A DNA stretch of 34,567 nt from Fibrobacter sp. (GCA_017649565.1 JAGCGO010000052.1:1-34567); one strand, 5' to 3'. Shown: positions 17,642 to 26,035, counted from the stretch's first letter. A program made the numbers and translations. Notes: generated from the letters alone by a model not told the origin.

Positions 17642-19028
17642 GACCGACGTAGTGGATACGCGACCGCCCATATTCGGCAGGACGGTCACCAGCACGTTCC
17701 GCAAGTACTGGGGCATGAAGCACAAGCCCCCGGGAAACATCCGTACCTGCTGGATTCCGCCTATCGTGTTCGGCACCTGCATATTGAACATTCCGAAGTT
17801 GCTCAAGTTGCGCTGGTACATGAACAAGGAACGCAAGAAACGCGATCCCGAAGACGTGAGAGTCATCTTCTACAGCGACCTGCTCGACGAAACAAATGGC
17901 ATTGCAAACAACCTGCGTCATATCGTCCCCTACATGCGCGCCCACGGCATGAAGGCTAGCCTTGCCGGCATCGCCTTCAATACGAGGCCCTGCGGCGTTG
18001 TCGAAAACGGCTACTGCTTCTTGCTGCCGCGCATTTTCAGCATGGAACTTCTCGGCTACGCGAACAGCGAACTCGACATCATGCGCATCGGCCCGGTGCT
18101 GAGGCTGCTCAAGCGTTACCCGGTCGACATCATCGAGCTCGAGACACCGAGTCCTGGAGCCTGGCTGGTCCGCTTCTGCGCATTCTTTGCCGGAGTGAAG
18201 GTTCTCAGCCACTACCGTACCGACGTGCCCACCTACACAAAGACCCTCGTGAAGGCCAAGTGGATGCATGTGTACGTCCTTTGGCTCATGCGCATTTTCT
18301 ACGCTATGTCCCGCCCGGTCATCAGCCCCTGCGACGACTACGTGGAAATCCTCAAGAAACAGCTGAAGGTCCCGGCAAACAAGATCGTGATGCTCCCCCG
18401 CGGACTCCCGCTCGACCAGTTCGACCCGAGTTGGGCCGGCAAGGGAACCTGGGAACGCTTCGGCGAGAAAAAGGCCGTGCGCTTCCTGTTCTGCGGACGC
18501 ATTTCCAAGGAAAAGAACATCCCCTTCCTGAACGAAGTGTGGATGGAATTTGCCAAGCGCCACGACGACGTACAGCTCATGTTCGTGGGCTACGGTTGGT
18601 ACCTCGAAGAACTCAAGGTTATCTACAAGGACAATCCGGAAGTCCTGTTTGCCGGAGAACAGGGCGGCGAAACGCTCGCCGGTCTCTATGCCGATGCAGA
18701 CTTCCTCGTATTCCCGAGCACCACGGACACCTTCGGCAACGTGGTCGTAGAAGCGATGGCCAGCGGCACCCCCGCCGTGGTCAGCGATTTCGGCGGCCCC
18801 AAGAGCATCGTCAAGGAAGAATCCTGCGGTTTCATCCGTCCGCTCGACAAGGAAGCCTGGCTCGAAGCACTCGAAAAGTGCTACGACCTCAAGAAGAACC
18901 ACGCGGACGAATACGAAGCCATGAGCAAGCGCGTCTTCGAGAAGAGCCGAATCTACACGCTCGAAAATGCGGCCAAGGCCCAGTTCAAGTACTTCCGCCA
19001 GCTCAAGAAGGAAGCCTACGGAATCTAG
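17604..19028 (+). CDS. GT4-family glycosyltransferase (SQD2/MgtA-like)
   Basis: This gene encodes 474 residues. A basic, hydrophobic N-terminal region (about residues 40-70) precedes a GT-B fold, suggesting association with the inner membrane. The acceptor half includes SDLLDETNGIANNLRH and IELETPSPGAWLVRF. The donor half has LPRGLPLDQFDP, FLFCGRISKEKNI and the motif TDTFGNVVVEAMASG, with Asp for the first Glu of EX7E, as is usual in SQD2/PimB/MgtA-like enzymes. The likely role is transfer of a hexose to a lipid acceptor, making a glycolipid; donor and acceptor are unknown. The start overlaps hisA by 38 nt. mutY begins immediately downstream. Confidence 0.83.
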   Translation: MTTVLRSTKVNAKTDVVDTRPPIFGRTVTSTFRKYWGMKHKPPGNIRTCWIPPIVFGTCILNIPKLLKLRWYMNKERKKRDPEDVRVIFYSDLLDETNGIANNLRHIVPYMRAHGMKASLAGIAFNTRPCGVVENGYCFLLPRIFSMELLGYANSELDIMRIGPVLRLLKRYPVDIIELETPSPGAWLVRFCAFFAGVKVLSHYRTDVPTYTKTLVKAKWMHVYVLWLMRIFYAMSRPVISPCDDYVEILKKQLKVPANKIVMLPRGLPLDQFDPSWAGKGTWERFGEKKAVRFLFCGRISKEKNIPFLNEVWMEFAKRHDDVQLMFVGYGWYLEELKVIYKDNPEVLFAGEQGGETLAGLYADADFLVFPSTTDTFGNVVVEAMASGTPAVVSDFGGPKSIVKEESCGFIRPLDKEAWLEALEKCYDLKKNHADEYEAMSKRVFEKSRIYTLENAAKAQFKYFRQLKKEAYGI

Positions 19029-19030
19029 CC

Positions 19031-20110
19031 TTGCAGGAAACCCTACAAAAAGCCCTTATGGCATGGTTCAAGAAAAACGCTACGGAACTTCCGTGGCGTC
19101 TTTCGGATTTACAAAAAGAACGCGATCCCTATGCCGTCTGGATCAGCGAGACCATGCTGCAACAGACGCAGGTGTCCACCGTGCGCGATTATTTTGTACG
19201 CTGGATGAAGCGTTTCCCGACCGTAGAAAAACTGGCCAAGGCCGACGAAACCGAAGTGTTCCGCTACTGGCAAGGGCTGGGCTATTACAGCCGAGCAAAA
19301 AACATCCTCAGGACTGCAAAACTCATCGCCGAGGCCGGGGGCAAATTCCCGGAAACGCGCAAGGAACTTGAGGCACTCCCTGGTATCGGCGCGTACACGG
19401 CAGGAGCAATCTTAAGCCTGGCGTACCACAAGCGCGAAGCCATCCTGGACGGAAACCTGGTCCGCATATTCAGCAGGCTATACGAACTCGCCTTCTTGCC
19501 CATAGGCAAGAATGAAAGCGAAACGTACTGGGACTACGCAAGAAAATGGGCGGACGCACCCAAGGGTTACATGCACAACGAAGCCCTTATGGAGCTGGGA
19601 CGCACCGTGTGCAAGGCAAAGAACCCGCAGTGCGGCGGATGCCCGCTCGCGGTGGCGTGCCAGTCCTTCAAGGATGGCCGAATCCCGGAATTTCCGCCCA
19701 CAAAGAAGCGCACGCAGAAGGACTGGCACGGCACGGTGCTTGTCGTAGAAAGCACCGACGGCAAGATCCTTGCCGTCCGCGGCGGGCAGGCATTCCTCGA
19801 AGGGCAACTTTCCCTCCCCCATTTTGAAAGCGCAAGAATGTCCACCGCGGGGCTCCCGGCAAAAGCCGAGGCCTATGTCAACGCAGACGATGTCGAGAGC
19901 GTCACCGACTGCGGAAGCTTCCGCCACAACATCACTGTCCATAAAATCGAATGCGACGTACTGCATGTCAGGCTAAAAAAGTCCAGCAAGTCCCGTAAAC
20001 TTGCCGACACGTATTCTTGGCTCCCCAAAGCCAAAGCTTCAGAAATGTTCGCCAACAGTTTCAGCCTGAAAGCGCTAGAACGTCTTGCGGACAGTGCAGA
20101 CAAAGCGTAA
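19031..20110 (+). CDS. mutY: A/G-specific adenine DNA glycosylase
   Basis: This protein, about 359 residues, removes adenine mispaired with 8-oxoguanine. Seen in order are LPWR (20-23), SETMLQQTQV with catalytic Glu40, the helix-hairpin-helix LPGIGAYTAGAI, LDGN with catalytic Asp140, and an iron-sulfur cluster motif C-X6-C-X2-C-X5-C (Cys194, 201, 204, 210). A C-terminal NUDIX-like 8-oxoG recognition domain is shorter and more divergent. The start is uncertain. TTG at 19031 (two bases after the previous stop) keeps the usual N-terminal helix; ATG at 19058 is the alternative. The reading frame is open far upstream inside the GT4 gene, which is coincidental. The 3' end overlaps the convergent gene by 36 bp. 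Confidence 0.9.
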   Translation: MQETLQKALMAWFKKNATELPWRLSDLQKERDPYAVWISETMLQQTQVSTVRDYFVRWMKRFPTVEKLAKADETEVFRYWQGLGYYSRAKNILRTAKLIAEAGGKFPETRKELEALPGIGAYTAGAILSLAYHKREAILDGNLVRIFSRLYELAFLPIGKNESETYWDYARKWADAPKGYMHNEALMELGRTVCKAKNPQCGGCPLAVACQSFKDGRIPEFPPTKKRTQKDWHGTVLVVESTDGKILAVRGGQAFLEGQLSLPHFESARMSTAGLPAKAEAYVNADDVESVTDCGSFRHNITVHKIECDVLHVRLKKSSKSRKLADTYSWLPKAKASEMFANSFSLKALERLADSADKA

Positions 20111-21778
20111 CCGGTCGTAGCTCCCGTTCGGAGCTTGCAGCACTTCGTCAGAAAGGACATGCAGCAAGGTTCCTGTCAAGTAAAGCCCGTACTTCGGGAA
20201 CTGCTGTTCAAATGTCGCATCCCAGTACCAGTCGCCCTTGACGACCATCGGATTAGGCGAACGCAGGTTCCAGCGCGCATCGCTGCGGTAACGTAGCGAA
20301 TGGGCAATGCGGAATGTCCCGTTCAACAGCCAATCCCCTTCGAACGCGGCATAGTATTCCACAGGAGAAACCTCGAATTCGCGGCTCGGGCCCCAAATAT
20401 GCTCGTAACCGCCCAATGCCGTAAAACTGAACATCTTGCCGTAATCAAGGCCAAGCCAAACTTCGCCCGAAAGGCCCTGAATCCATTCCTTTATCCGCGC
20501 GACATCGCCATGCCTGTAGACAAGCATTTCCTTTTGCACGAAACCTGTCGTATCGAACGATTCCGCTCCGTATTCCATCCAGCCCGCAACGCGCACTCCC
20601 AGGCGGAACAGCGACAGGGAATCTTCGGCGCGCACGTACAACTCGTGCATCTGCATGGAACCATCGGCAACGAGGCTTATCGTATCGCCGTCAAAAAATT
20701 CTTCGGTATCAGCAATCGGATTCAGGCGCGTCCCGGCGACATTCTTTTCGCCCACGGACATTCCCAGGCGCGGCAAGACATCCATCTTGTATTCCACGCT
20801 ATCCTGCAAGAGCCAATCGCGATTGTTCACGCCAAAAGTCGCATCTAACGTCAAGGCATTTAACGGGGTCAGGCGCAACTGGGCAAAGGGCCACACGACA
20901 ACATCGTCTTCCAGGCCGGTATAGACAACGCCCTCGTCTTCCACAGTGCGGAACTGCACGCCGGCACCGAACCAGAGCAGTCCATCCCGACAAAGCCCGC
21001 CGCAGCGGTAGTAGGCCGATCCGTTCCATTCCGTACGGGTTCCCGACTGCTTTTTCTTGTAATTCTGGTATTCCGCGTTTTCGTAGGCAAGAGTAAGCGA
21101 AAGGTCCCAGAAGTCCGCACGCGCTTCCACCCTGGGAGAATAATGCACCGGAATCCACCGGGAACTCTCGCCGAAAATCCACACATACTCCTCGCCAGCC
21201 AGCACCGAAGCATTTATGCCATGGCCAGTATAGCCCAGCCCGCCGTATGCCGTGCTGAACATGGGCCAGTTTTCACCGAACCACGAAAAGTCACCTTCTA
21301 CCTGGTTCCTACGGACACCCTTACTATAGTCGGAATAATGATCCACCTGGAACAGGCGTGCCGTAGCCCACAGACCCATAAACGCTGGGGAACGGAATCC
21401 ACCTTCCAAAATCGGATTTCTGTTGTCCGGCCGCCGATCCTTTTCGTAAAGGGGATCCTGATAAATCATGTCGCCCAGTTCGTTACCGGTGCGCAGCCAC
21501 ATCGAGGGTTCCCGCGGAGTCCAGCTCGGAGTCCCGGAAAGGCGGTTGAGCAGCAGGCGCATTCTCAACTTTTCAGGAGTCCAAAGTTCACTTTCGGAAT
21601 GGATGCCCCCCGCACCGTTTTCACGGTCAAAACTATACGTCGGCGAACCGACCAGAAATGTACCGTCATCGCGGGTGACGGCATCCATGCCCTCGGTCTC
21701 GGGCTCAATCAAAGCAAACGCAGGCAATGCCGCAAGAACAACGGAAAGAAATGCTTTATGCAAGGACGTCGCAGACAT
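20075..21778 (-). CDS. Outer-membrane beta-barrel protein, unknown function (larger of pair)
   Basis: This gene encodes 567 residues from the ATG at 21778; an in-frame ATG at 21793 lies before the GGAGG motif (complement of 21787-21791), which is well placed for 21778. The signal peptide (KAFLSVVLAALPAFA) is followed by a long protein of alternating aromatic and polar strands. It ends in Phe (TVRKTF), the usual recognition residue for the BAM complex. Two Cys lie in YYRCGGLC. I do not recognise a family. The start overlaps the stop of the gene before it (TAATG), so the two barrel proteins are coupled. The tail overlaps mutY on the other strand by 36 bp. Confidence 0.68.
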   Translation of the reverse strand: MSATSLHKAFLSVVLAALPAFALIEPETEGMDAVTRDDGTFLVGSPTYSFDRENGAGGIHSESELWTPEKLRMRLLLNRLSGTPSWTPREPSMWLRTGNELGDMIYQDPLYEKDRRPDNRNPILEGGFRSPAFMGLWATARLFQVDHYSDYSKGVRRNQVEGDFSWFGENWPMFSTAYGGLGYTGHGINASVLAGEEYVWIFGESSRWIPVHYSPRVEARADFWDLSLTLAYENAEYQNYKKKQSGTRTEWNGSAYYRCGGLCRDGLLWFGAGVQFRTVEDEGVVYTGLEDDVVVWPFAQLRLTPLNALTLDATFGVNNRDWLLQDSVEYKMDVLPRLGMSVGEKNVAGTRLNPIADTEEFFDGDTISLVADGSMQMHELYVRAEDSLSLFRLGVRVAGWMEYGAESFDTTGFVQKEMLVYRHGDVARIKEWIQGLSGEVWLGLDYGKMFSFTALGGYEHIWGPSREFEVSPVEYYAAFEGDWLLNGTFRIAHSLRYRSDARWNLRSPNPMVVKGDWYWDATFEQQFPKYGLYLTGTLLHVLSDEVLQAPNGSYDRLRFVCTVRKTF

Positions 21779-22395
21779 TACCACAACCTCCATTCAGCAT
21801 AAAAACCGGCCGACAGCATGTTGGAACGCTTCGGCAATGTCCAGAGTTCTTCCCAAAGCACATCCAGGCCTACACGGACGCGGTCATATTTCAGGAACGG
21901 GACATTCAAGTGGACAAAATAGCCGAACTCGGTTTCGTTATCGACTAGCGTTCCGCCCGGCTGGTCGTAATCCTTGTCGTCACCGCCATCGGCACGGGTC
22001 CAGTTGCACGTAAACCCGCCACCAAACATGACGGGACCAAGTTGTCGCCCATGCCAATCCAGACCAAGGCGACCCATTGCCTGATGAACTCCGGGGTACG
22101 GGACGTCCTTTATGCGGCTCTTGAAATACGTATAATCGAAATGCAGGATCCCGTCAAAATTTTCCCAGTAGGAATAGCGAAGTCCCAGGCCCACATAAGC
22201 AGAATTTTCCACGACATCCAGAAGGTCGCCCCAGGGGTAAATCTCGCCCCCCTGAACCGATACGGCGACATGGGAGAAAGCAATGTCAGGTGAAGACGCA
22301 ACAGAATCCTGGGCAGGAACTTCCGCGGCAAGGCAACTCGCAAAAGAAACGAGCGAAACAGCCAAAGTCCTCGACAGAGCCTTCACGAAATCCAT
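21778..22395 (-). CDS. Outer-membrane beta-barrel protein, unknown function (smaller of pair)
   Basis: This gene encodes 205 residues. The signal peptide ends near ASCLAAE. The mature part has amphipathic strands with Tyr, Trp and Gly (GLGLRYSYWENF, LHFDYTYF, GPVMFGGGF) and a C-terminal Trp (AEWRLW), consistent with an 8- to 10-strand barrel. It begins directly after the rsmB stop (no spacer) and overlaps the next barrel gene by one base. It may be an adhesin, porin or assembly partner of the larger barrel; the sequence does not say which. Confidence 0.62.
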   Translation of the reverse strand: MDFVKALSRTLAVSLVSFASCLAAEVPAQDSVASSPDIAFSHVAVSVQGGEIYPWGDLLDVVENSAYVGLGLRYSYWENFDGILHFDYTYFKSRIKDVPYPGVHQAMGRLGLDWHGRQLGPVMFGGGFTCNWTRADGGDDKDYDQPGGTLVDNETEFGYFVHLNVPFLKYDRVRVGLDVLWEELWTLPKRSNMLSAGFYAEWRLW

Positions 22396-23673
22396 CTAGC
22401 CCTCCCCGACAAGTTCCAGGGCCTGTGCAAAGAACCCGTCGAAACGCGGATCGTTTTTCCCGGGCAATACCGGATCGCCGGCCTTCGCAAATTCGGGATG
22501 ACCCTTGAGGAATTTCGCCACGACCTGCGTCGTTTCCATAGGATCCGGACTGCACGTCGCATACACGAGGCGGCCGGAAGGTTTCAAGAAGCGGGCGGCG
22601 CTTTCTAAAATGCGGAGCTGCAAATCGGCCAGTTCCTTGAGCGATTCCTGAGTCAGGCGGTACACCGATTCCGGACGGCGGGCGACAACGCCCATGTTGC
22701 TGCAGGGAACGTCGAGAAGAATGCGGTCAAATTTAGACGAGAGACGTGGTTCGGCAGGCTCACCAACCGAGACGAGAGACGAGAGAGAAGGAGCGAGGGC
22801 GTCAACGCAGGCGATTTTCACGTTCGTAAAGCCCAAGCGATCCATCAGGTCCTTCATCTTTTCGAGGCGGTGTTCCGAGGAATCGGTCGCCAGGATGTCG
22901 AGCGAAGGATCCATCTCGGCAAGGAGAGCCGTCTTCCCGCCGGGTGCCGCACAGGCATCCCAAACACTCATGCCCGGTTTCACATCCAGAAGCTTCACGA
23001 CCTCGTAGGCGGACGGGTTCTGGAAACTGATTTGCCCTTCGACAAACTCGGGCGAAGAAAGGATCGCCTTCACACCCGCGTCACGCGGCAATTCGACAAA
23101 GCGGTCATAAAGGATGGAGGCACCGGCAATTCCCAGGCGCTGTACGATCACGGGAGCGCTCGTCTTCCGCAGGTTCACGCGGAGCCATTCGGTGGGGCGT
23201 TCCAGCGTGGCCTTGGCCATCGCTTCGGCTTCGTCGCCACCATAAATATCGAACCAACGGCGTACAATCCATTCGGGCACCGAATTTTCTATTGAGACAC
23301 GACGCACGCGCTGTGGAGGAAGTTCAGGAGCACCCGCTTTGCGGGCAGCCCTGAGCACAGCATTCACAAGACTTGCAGCACCATTCCCGAGATTTGCGGA
23401 CCTTGCCAAATCGACACTCGAGTTGATCGCCGCATAGTCAGGCACTTCCATGAAGAAAAGCTGGAACAGCCCCATCTCGAGGACAATCTTCACCTCGAGC
23501 GCAGGCATCCTCTTGGTCAGCGTCTTTATAAAATATTCCAGGTACAGGAGCCTGCGGCAAACGCCCAGCGCAATCTCCATGGCAAACGGGGAAAGCCCGC
23601 TTTCCTTGATAAACGCGCCGTCCTTCTGCCAAAGCAACAGGACGCGGTAAGCCTCTTCACGTTCCGTCAGCAA
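22396..23673 (-). CDS. rsmB: 16S rRNA m5C methyltransferase RsmB (NusB-MTase fusion)
   Basis: This 425-residue protein methylates cytosine 967 (E. coli numbering) of 16S rRNA in RsmB homologues. The N-terminal 130 residues are the NusB-like RNA-binding domain (AINSSVDLAR, SLVNAVLR). The methyltransferase part has the SAM motif DACAAPGGKT, LLDVPCSNMGVV with its PC motif, and YATCSPDPMET with the catalytic Cys. Between the Asp of motif III and FDRILLD there is an unusual Ser/Leu/Pro-rich insert, encoded by a repeat-like stretch at 22735-22781. It overlaps fmt by 7 nt and abuts the barrel gene. Confidence 0.93.
   Translation of the reverse strand: MLTEREEAYRVLLLWQKDGAFIKESGLSPFAMEIALGVCRRLLYLEYFIKTLTKRMPALEVKIVLEMGLFQLFFMEVPDYAAINSSVDLARSANLGNGAASLVNAVLRAARKAGAPELPPQRVRRVSIENSVPEWIVRRWFDIYGGDEAEAMAKATLERPTEWLRVNLRKTSAPVIVQRLGIAGASILYDRFVELPRDAGVKAILSSPEFVEGQISFQNPSAYEVVKLLDVKPGMSVWDACAAPGGKTALLAEMDPSLDILATDSSEHRLEKMKDLMDRLGFTNVKIACVDALAPSLSSLVSVGEPAEPRLSSKFDRILLDVPCSNMGVVARRPESVYRLTQESLKELADLQLRILESAARFLKPSGRLVYATCSPDPMETTQVVAKFLKGHPEFAKAGDPVLPGKNDPRFDGFFAQALELVGEG
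22735..22781. repeat. REP-like palindromic element flanked by 12-bp direct repeats, inside rsmB
   Basis: AGACGAGAGACG occurs at 22735-22746 and again at 22770-22781. Between them lies GGTTCGGCAGGCTCACCAACC (written here only as positions 22748-22768 of a GGTT/AACC-ended imperfect palindrome). This has the look of a small dispersed intergenic repeat, but it sits in-frame in rsmB. Confidence 0.5.
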
Positions 23674-24590
23674 AATGCAAGTCCCTCGCGTTTCTGGATA
23701 CCACGCATGAAGTCGGCAACGGGCATCGGCTTCTTGCCTTCGGCCTGGATTTCAAGCACTTCGAGCACGCCTTCGCCAGTGCCTACAAAGAAACGTCCGC
23801 CGTTAAAGGCAACTTCTCCCGGCACGAGTTCCGGGCCGTTTTCGGGAGTGTCGGTCTTGCGGAGGTACACCATGCGGCCGCCGAGCTTACCGTAGCCACC
23901 CGGCCACGGATTGAATGCACGGATGCGGTTATGGATGGTCAGAGCCGGCAACGAGAAATCAATCAGGCCCTCTTCCTTCTTGATCTTCGGGGCCCCGGAA
24001 GCCTGCGCATGGTCCTGCGTCAAGTCCTTCTCGCAACCACCGTTCAACTGGGCAATCGCATCGTCCAGGGCTTCGCAGCCGGGAGCAACCATCTTTTCGA
24101 GCAAGGAGGCCGTAGTGTCCTGGTGATCAATAGCCACCGTGCGCTGGGCAAGAATCGGGCCGTGGTCCATCTTCTCATCCAGGCGGAAAACCGTCACGCC
24201 CGTTTCCTTGAGCCCGTCGGCAATCGCCCTCTGGACAGGAGCAGCACCGCGGTATTTCGGGAGCAGGCTGCCGTGCACGTTCACGGCACCAAAGCGCGCC
24301 ACGCCGAGAATGTTCTTCGGCAAGATGGAGTACGCGACAACGACAAAAAGGTCCGCGCCGAACTTGCGGAGGTCCGCCTCGAATTCGGGGGAATGCAAGT
24401 CCATCGGCTGCAACACGGGCAGTCCATGATTCTGGGCGGCCACCTTCACGGGAGGGGCCGTCAACACGCGCCCGCGACCCGCCGGCCTGTCCGGCTGAGT
24501 CACGACAGCAAGAACTTCGTTATCGGAAGCAACAAGGTGCTCCAGGAAATGTGCCGCAAAATCCGGCGTACCCATAAAAACAATCTTCAT
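23667..24590 (-). CDS. fmt: Methionyl-tRNA formyltransferase
   Basis: This 307-residue enzyme formylates initiator Met-tRNA using 10-formyl-tetrahydrofolate. It opens KIVFMGTPDFAAHFL. The catalytic region NVHGSLLPKYRGAAPVQRAI holds Asn and His, and MDHGPIL holds the catalytic Asp. The C-terminal OB-fold region (RAFNPWPGGYGKL) is complete. Length is normal. It is the first gene of fmt-rsmB-barrel-barrel. A TATATTT box lies six bases before the ATG and no Shine-Dalgarno is present; the divergent lrgA gene starts only 52 bp away. Confidence 0.95.
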   Translation of the reverse strand: MKIVFMGTPDFAAHFLEHLVASDNEVLAVVTQPDRPAGRGRVLTAPPVKVAAQNHGLPVLQPMDLHSPEFEADLRKFGADLFVVVAYSILPKNILGVARFGAVNVHGSLLPKYRGAAPVQRAIADGLKETGVTVFRLDEKMDHGPILAQRTVAIDHQDTTASLLEKMVAPGCEALDDAIAQLNGGCEKDLTQDHAQASGAPKIKKEEGLIDFSLPALTIHNRIRAFNPWPGGYGKLGGRMVYLRKTDTPENGPELVPGEVAFNGGRFFVGTGEGVLEVLEIQAEGKKPMPVADFMRGIQKREGLAFC

Positions 24591-24596
24591 GAGGTG

Positions 24597-24603
24597 AAAT
24601 ATA
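24597..24603 (-). promoter_or_regulatory. TATATTT box 6 nt before fmt
   Basis: On the minus strand CCTATATTTCACCTC precedes the ATG. With the divergent TAAATTT box at 24631 it would form a very compact back-to-back promoter pair. Confidence 0.35.
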
Positions 24604-24630
24604 GGAAATAGGAGCGCAACGGATATTTGC

Positions 24631-24637
24631 TAAATTT
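24631..24637 (+). promoter_or_regulatory. TAAATTTG box 5 nt before lrgA
   Basis: TAAATTTGGCGC directly precedes the ATG at 24643, again without a Shine-Dalgarno. It matches the TAnnTTTG form known for Bacteroidetes -7 boxes. Confidence 0.33.
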
Positions 24638-24642
24638 GGCGC

Positions 24643-25011
24643 ATGCCCATTCTTGTTCAACTGATAGTGATACTGGGAATCTGCCTCGCCGGAGACCTCC
24701 TGCACCAGCAAGTAGGCGTCCCCGTTCCCGGGAACATCCTCGGGATGCTCATCCTGCTGCTTTTGCTCTGCTTCAAGGTCATCAAGGTCGACCACATCAA
24801 GGAAACCAGCGACTTCTTTCTCAAGAGGCTCCCCTTTTTCTTCTTGCCGCCAAGCATCGGCATCATGGTCGCAGGCGATGAGGTGCTCAGCCAGTGGCCC
24901 CTCCTGCTCATCCTCTGCATAGCGCTCACCGTCGTCACGATGGCCGTCACCGGCTGGACGGTGCAGCTACTCGCCCACAAGCGCAAACAACAGAACACCC
25001 CAAGCCACTAG
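24643..25011 (+). CDS. lrgA: CidA/LrgA-family holin-like membrane protein
   Basis: This gene encodes 122 residues with four hydrophobic segments. The family pattern is visible: LVILGICLAGDLLHQQ is replaced here by IVILGICLAGDLL, then PVPGNILGMLILLLLL, and FFFLPPSIGIMVAG, which is the LrgA/CidA FFxPAxVG-type motif. These proteins form small membrane oligomers linked to murein hydrolase control, or to export of pyruvate and similar metabolites. It lies nine bases before the lrgB start, as in typical lrgAB/cidAB pairs. Whether it is the Lrg or Cid type cannot be told. Confidence 0.82.
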   Translation: MPILVQLIVILGICLAGDLLHQQVGVPVPGNILGMLILLLLLCFKVIKVDHIKETSDFFLKRLPFFFLPPSIGIMVAGDEVLSQWPLLLILCIALTVVTMAVTGWTVQLLAHKRKQQNTPSH

Positions 25012-25019
25012 AGTCCAAG

Positions 25020-25700
25020 ATGTCCACCCCACTTTTCGGCATACTCCTCACTCTCATCGCATTCGAATGCGGAGTGGCGATCCACAAGAAGTTCAGCCAC
25101 TCGCTAGTCAATCCGCTCCTGATCGCGAACGTGTTCATCATTGCCTTCCTGTGCGCAACGGGAATCAGCTACGACACCTACAAAGTCGGCGGCGACTATA
25201 TCTCGTTTTTCCTCGGTCCCGTCACCGTCGTGCTCGCCGTTCCCCTCTACAAGCAGATCCAGAACCTCAAAAAGTACTGGTTGCCCATACTCACGGGCAT
25301 CTGCGTCGGAAGCCTCACCAGCATTTTCTGCGTCATCGCATCTTGCAAACTGTTCCACCTCAGCGAGACGCTTACTTTGTCCATGATTCCCAAGTCCATC
25401 ACCATCCCGATGGGCTCCGTCGTCTCCGAACAAATCGGGGGCATCCCGAGCATCACCATCATCGCCATCACCGTCACGGGAATCACCGGAGCCGTCACGG
25501 CGCCAATCGTCTGCAAGTACTGCCGTATAAAAGATCCCGTAGCGCAAGGTGTCGGCATCGGGACAGCGAGTCACGCACTTGGCACATCCACCGCAATGAC
25601 CATGGGCGAAATCCAGGGAGCCATGAGCAGCCTATCCATCGGCGTCGCAGGAGTGTTCACGGCGTTTGTCGCGCCTGTCATTTTGCACTTTTTGCAATAA
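25020..25700 (+). CDS. lrgB: LrgB/CidB-family membrane protein
   Basis: This gene encodes 226 residues with about seven transmembrane segments. Family positions are LVNPLLIA, FFLGPVTVVLAVPLYKQ, MIPKSITIPMG, and GIGTASHALGTSTAM near the C-terminus. It is the partner of the preceding LrgA-like protein and probably acts with it at the inner membrane. The ATG at 25020 fits the usual N-terminus; the frame is open upstream inside lrgA and that part is not used. A perfect GGCGGCC-TTAA-GGCCGCC palindrome follows the stop. Confidence 0.88.
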   Translation: MSTPLFGILLTLIAFECGVAIHKKFSHSLVNPLLIANVFIIAFLCATGISYDTYKVGGDYISFFLGPVTVVLAVPLYKQIQNLKKYWLPILTGICVGSLTSIFCVIASCKLFHLSETLTLSMIPKSITIPMGSVVSEQIGGIPSITIIAITVTGITGAVTAPIVCKYCRIKDPVAQGVGIGTASHALGTSTAMTMGEIQGAMSSLSIGVAGVFTAFVAPVILHFLQ

Positions 25701-25704
25701 AATA

Positions 25705-25722
25705 GGCGGCCTTAAGGCCGCC
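25705..25722. terminator. Perfect palindrome, likely terminator
   Basis: GGCGGCC, a TTAA centre, and GGCCGCC pair fully. On the plus strand no T-run follows. On the minus strand the stem is followed by TATTTTATT, so it fits best as terminator for the minus-strand remnant, and may stop lrgB transcripts too. Confidence 0.55.
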
Positions 25723-25744
25723 CGAACTCACTTAAGCATGCAAA

Positions 25745-26035
25745 CTACAACTTTCGGATCAGTTCTTCCGAAAGACCGGTCGCTTCGGCAATTATCGGCA
25801 TATCAACATTCATATCGCGCATTTTCTTCGCGATTTCCAACTTTGTTGTATACTCAGCCACGGCTCGGTCAAAGTCGCTCATGTCCACTGTCATAAGATA
25901 CCTCGAACTGAAATTACATAATTTCACCTCGTTTTGCAATAGCCTGAAGATGGGGTCATTTGCAAACTCGCTGAAATCGGCGTCACGGTTCAAGGTGTCG
26001 ATGGTCCGGAGCCATTGGGCGAATCTTGCTGCTTG
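25745..26035 (-). pseudogene. C-terminal remnant of an Rpn / PD-(D/E)XK transposase-nuclease
   Basis: The open stretch encodes about 96 residues reading ARFAQWLRTIDTL, then FANDPIFRLLQNEVKL, and ending EIAKKMRDMNVDMPIIAEATGLSEELIRKL in overlapping pieces. The last part is the characteristic C-terminus of the Rpn recombination-promoting nuclease / TIGR01784 family, where IAKKML..G.....IA..TGLS..EI is typical. The catalytic PD-(D/E)XK domain, about 200 residues, is missing. A TTG at 25993 could start an 82-residue protein, but the frame continues upstream without a start to a stop at 26036, so this is a truncated gene. It shares 46 bp with the end of the adjacent glycosyltransferase gene. Confidence 0.65.

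Noticed and set aside
18260..19030. In-frame upstream extension of mutY by about 257 codons
   Set aside because: It lies inside the 17604-19028 glycosyltransferase in another frame and reads as Arg-rich low-complexity sequence; MutY homology starts near 19031.
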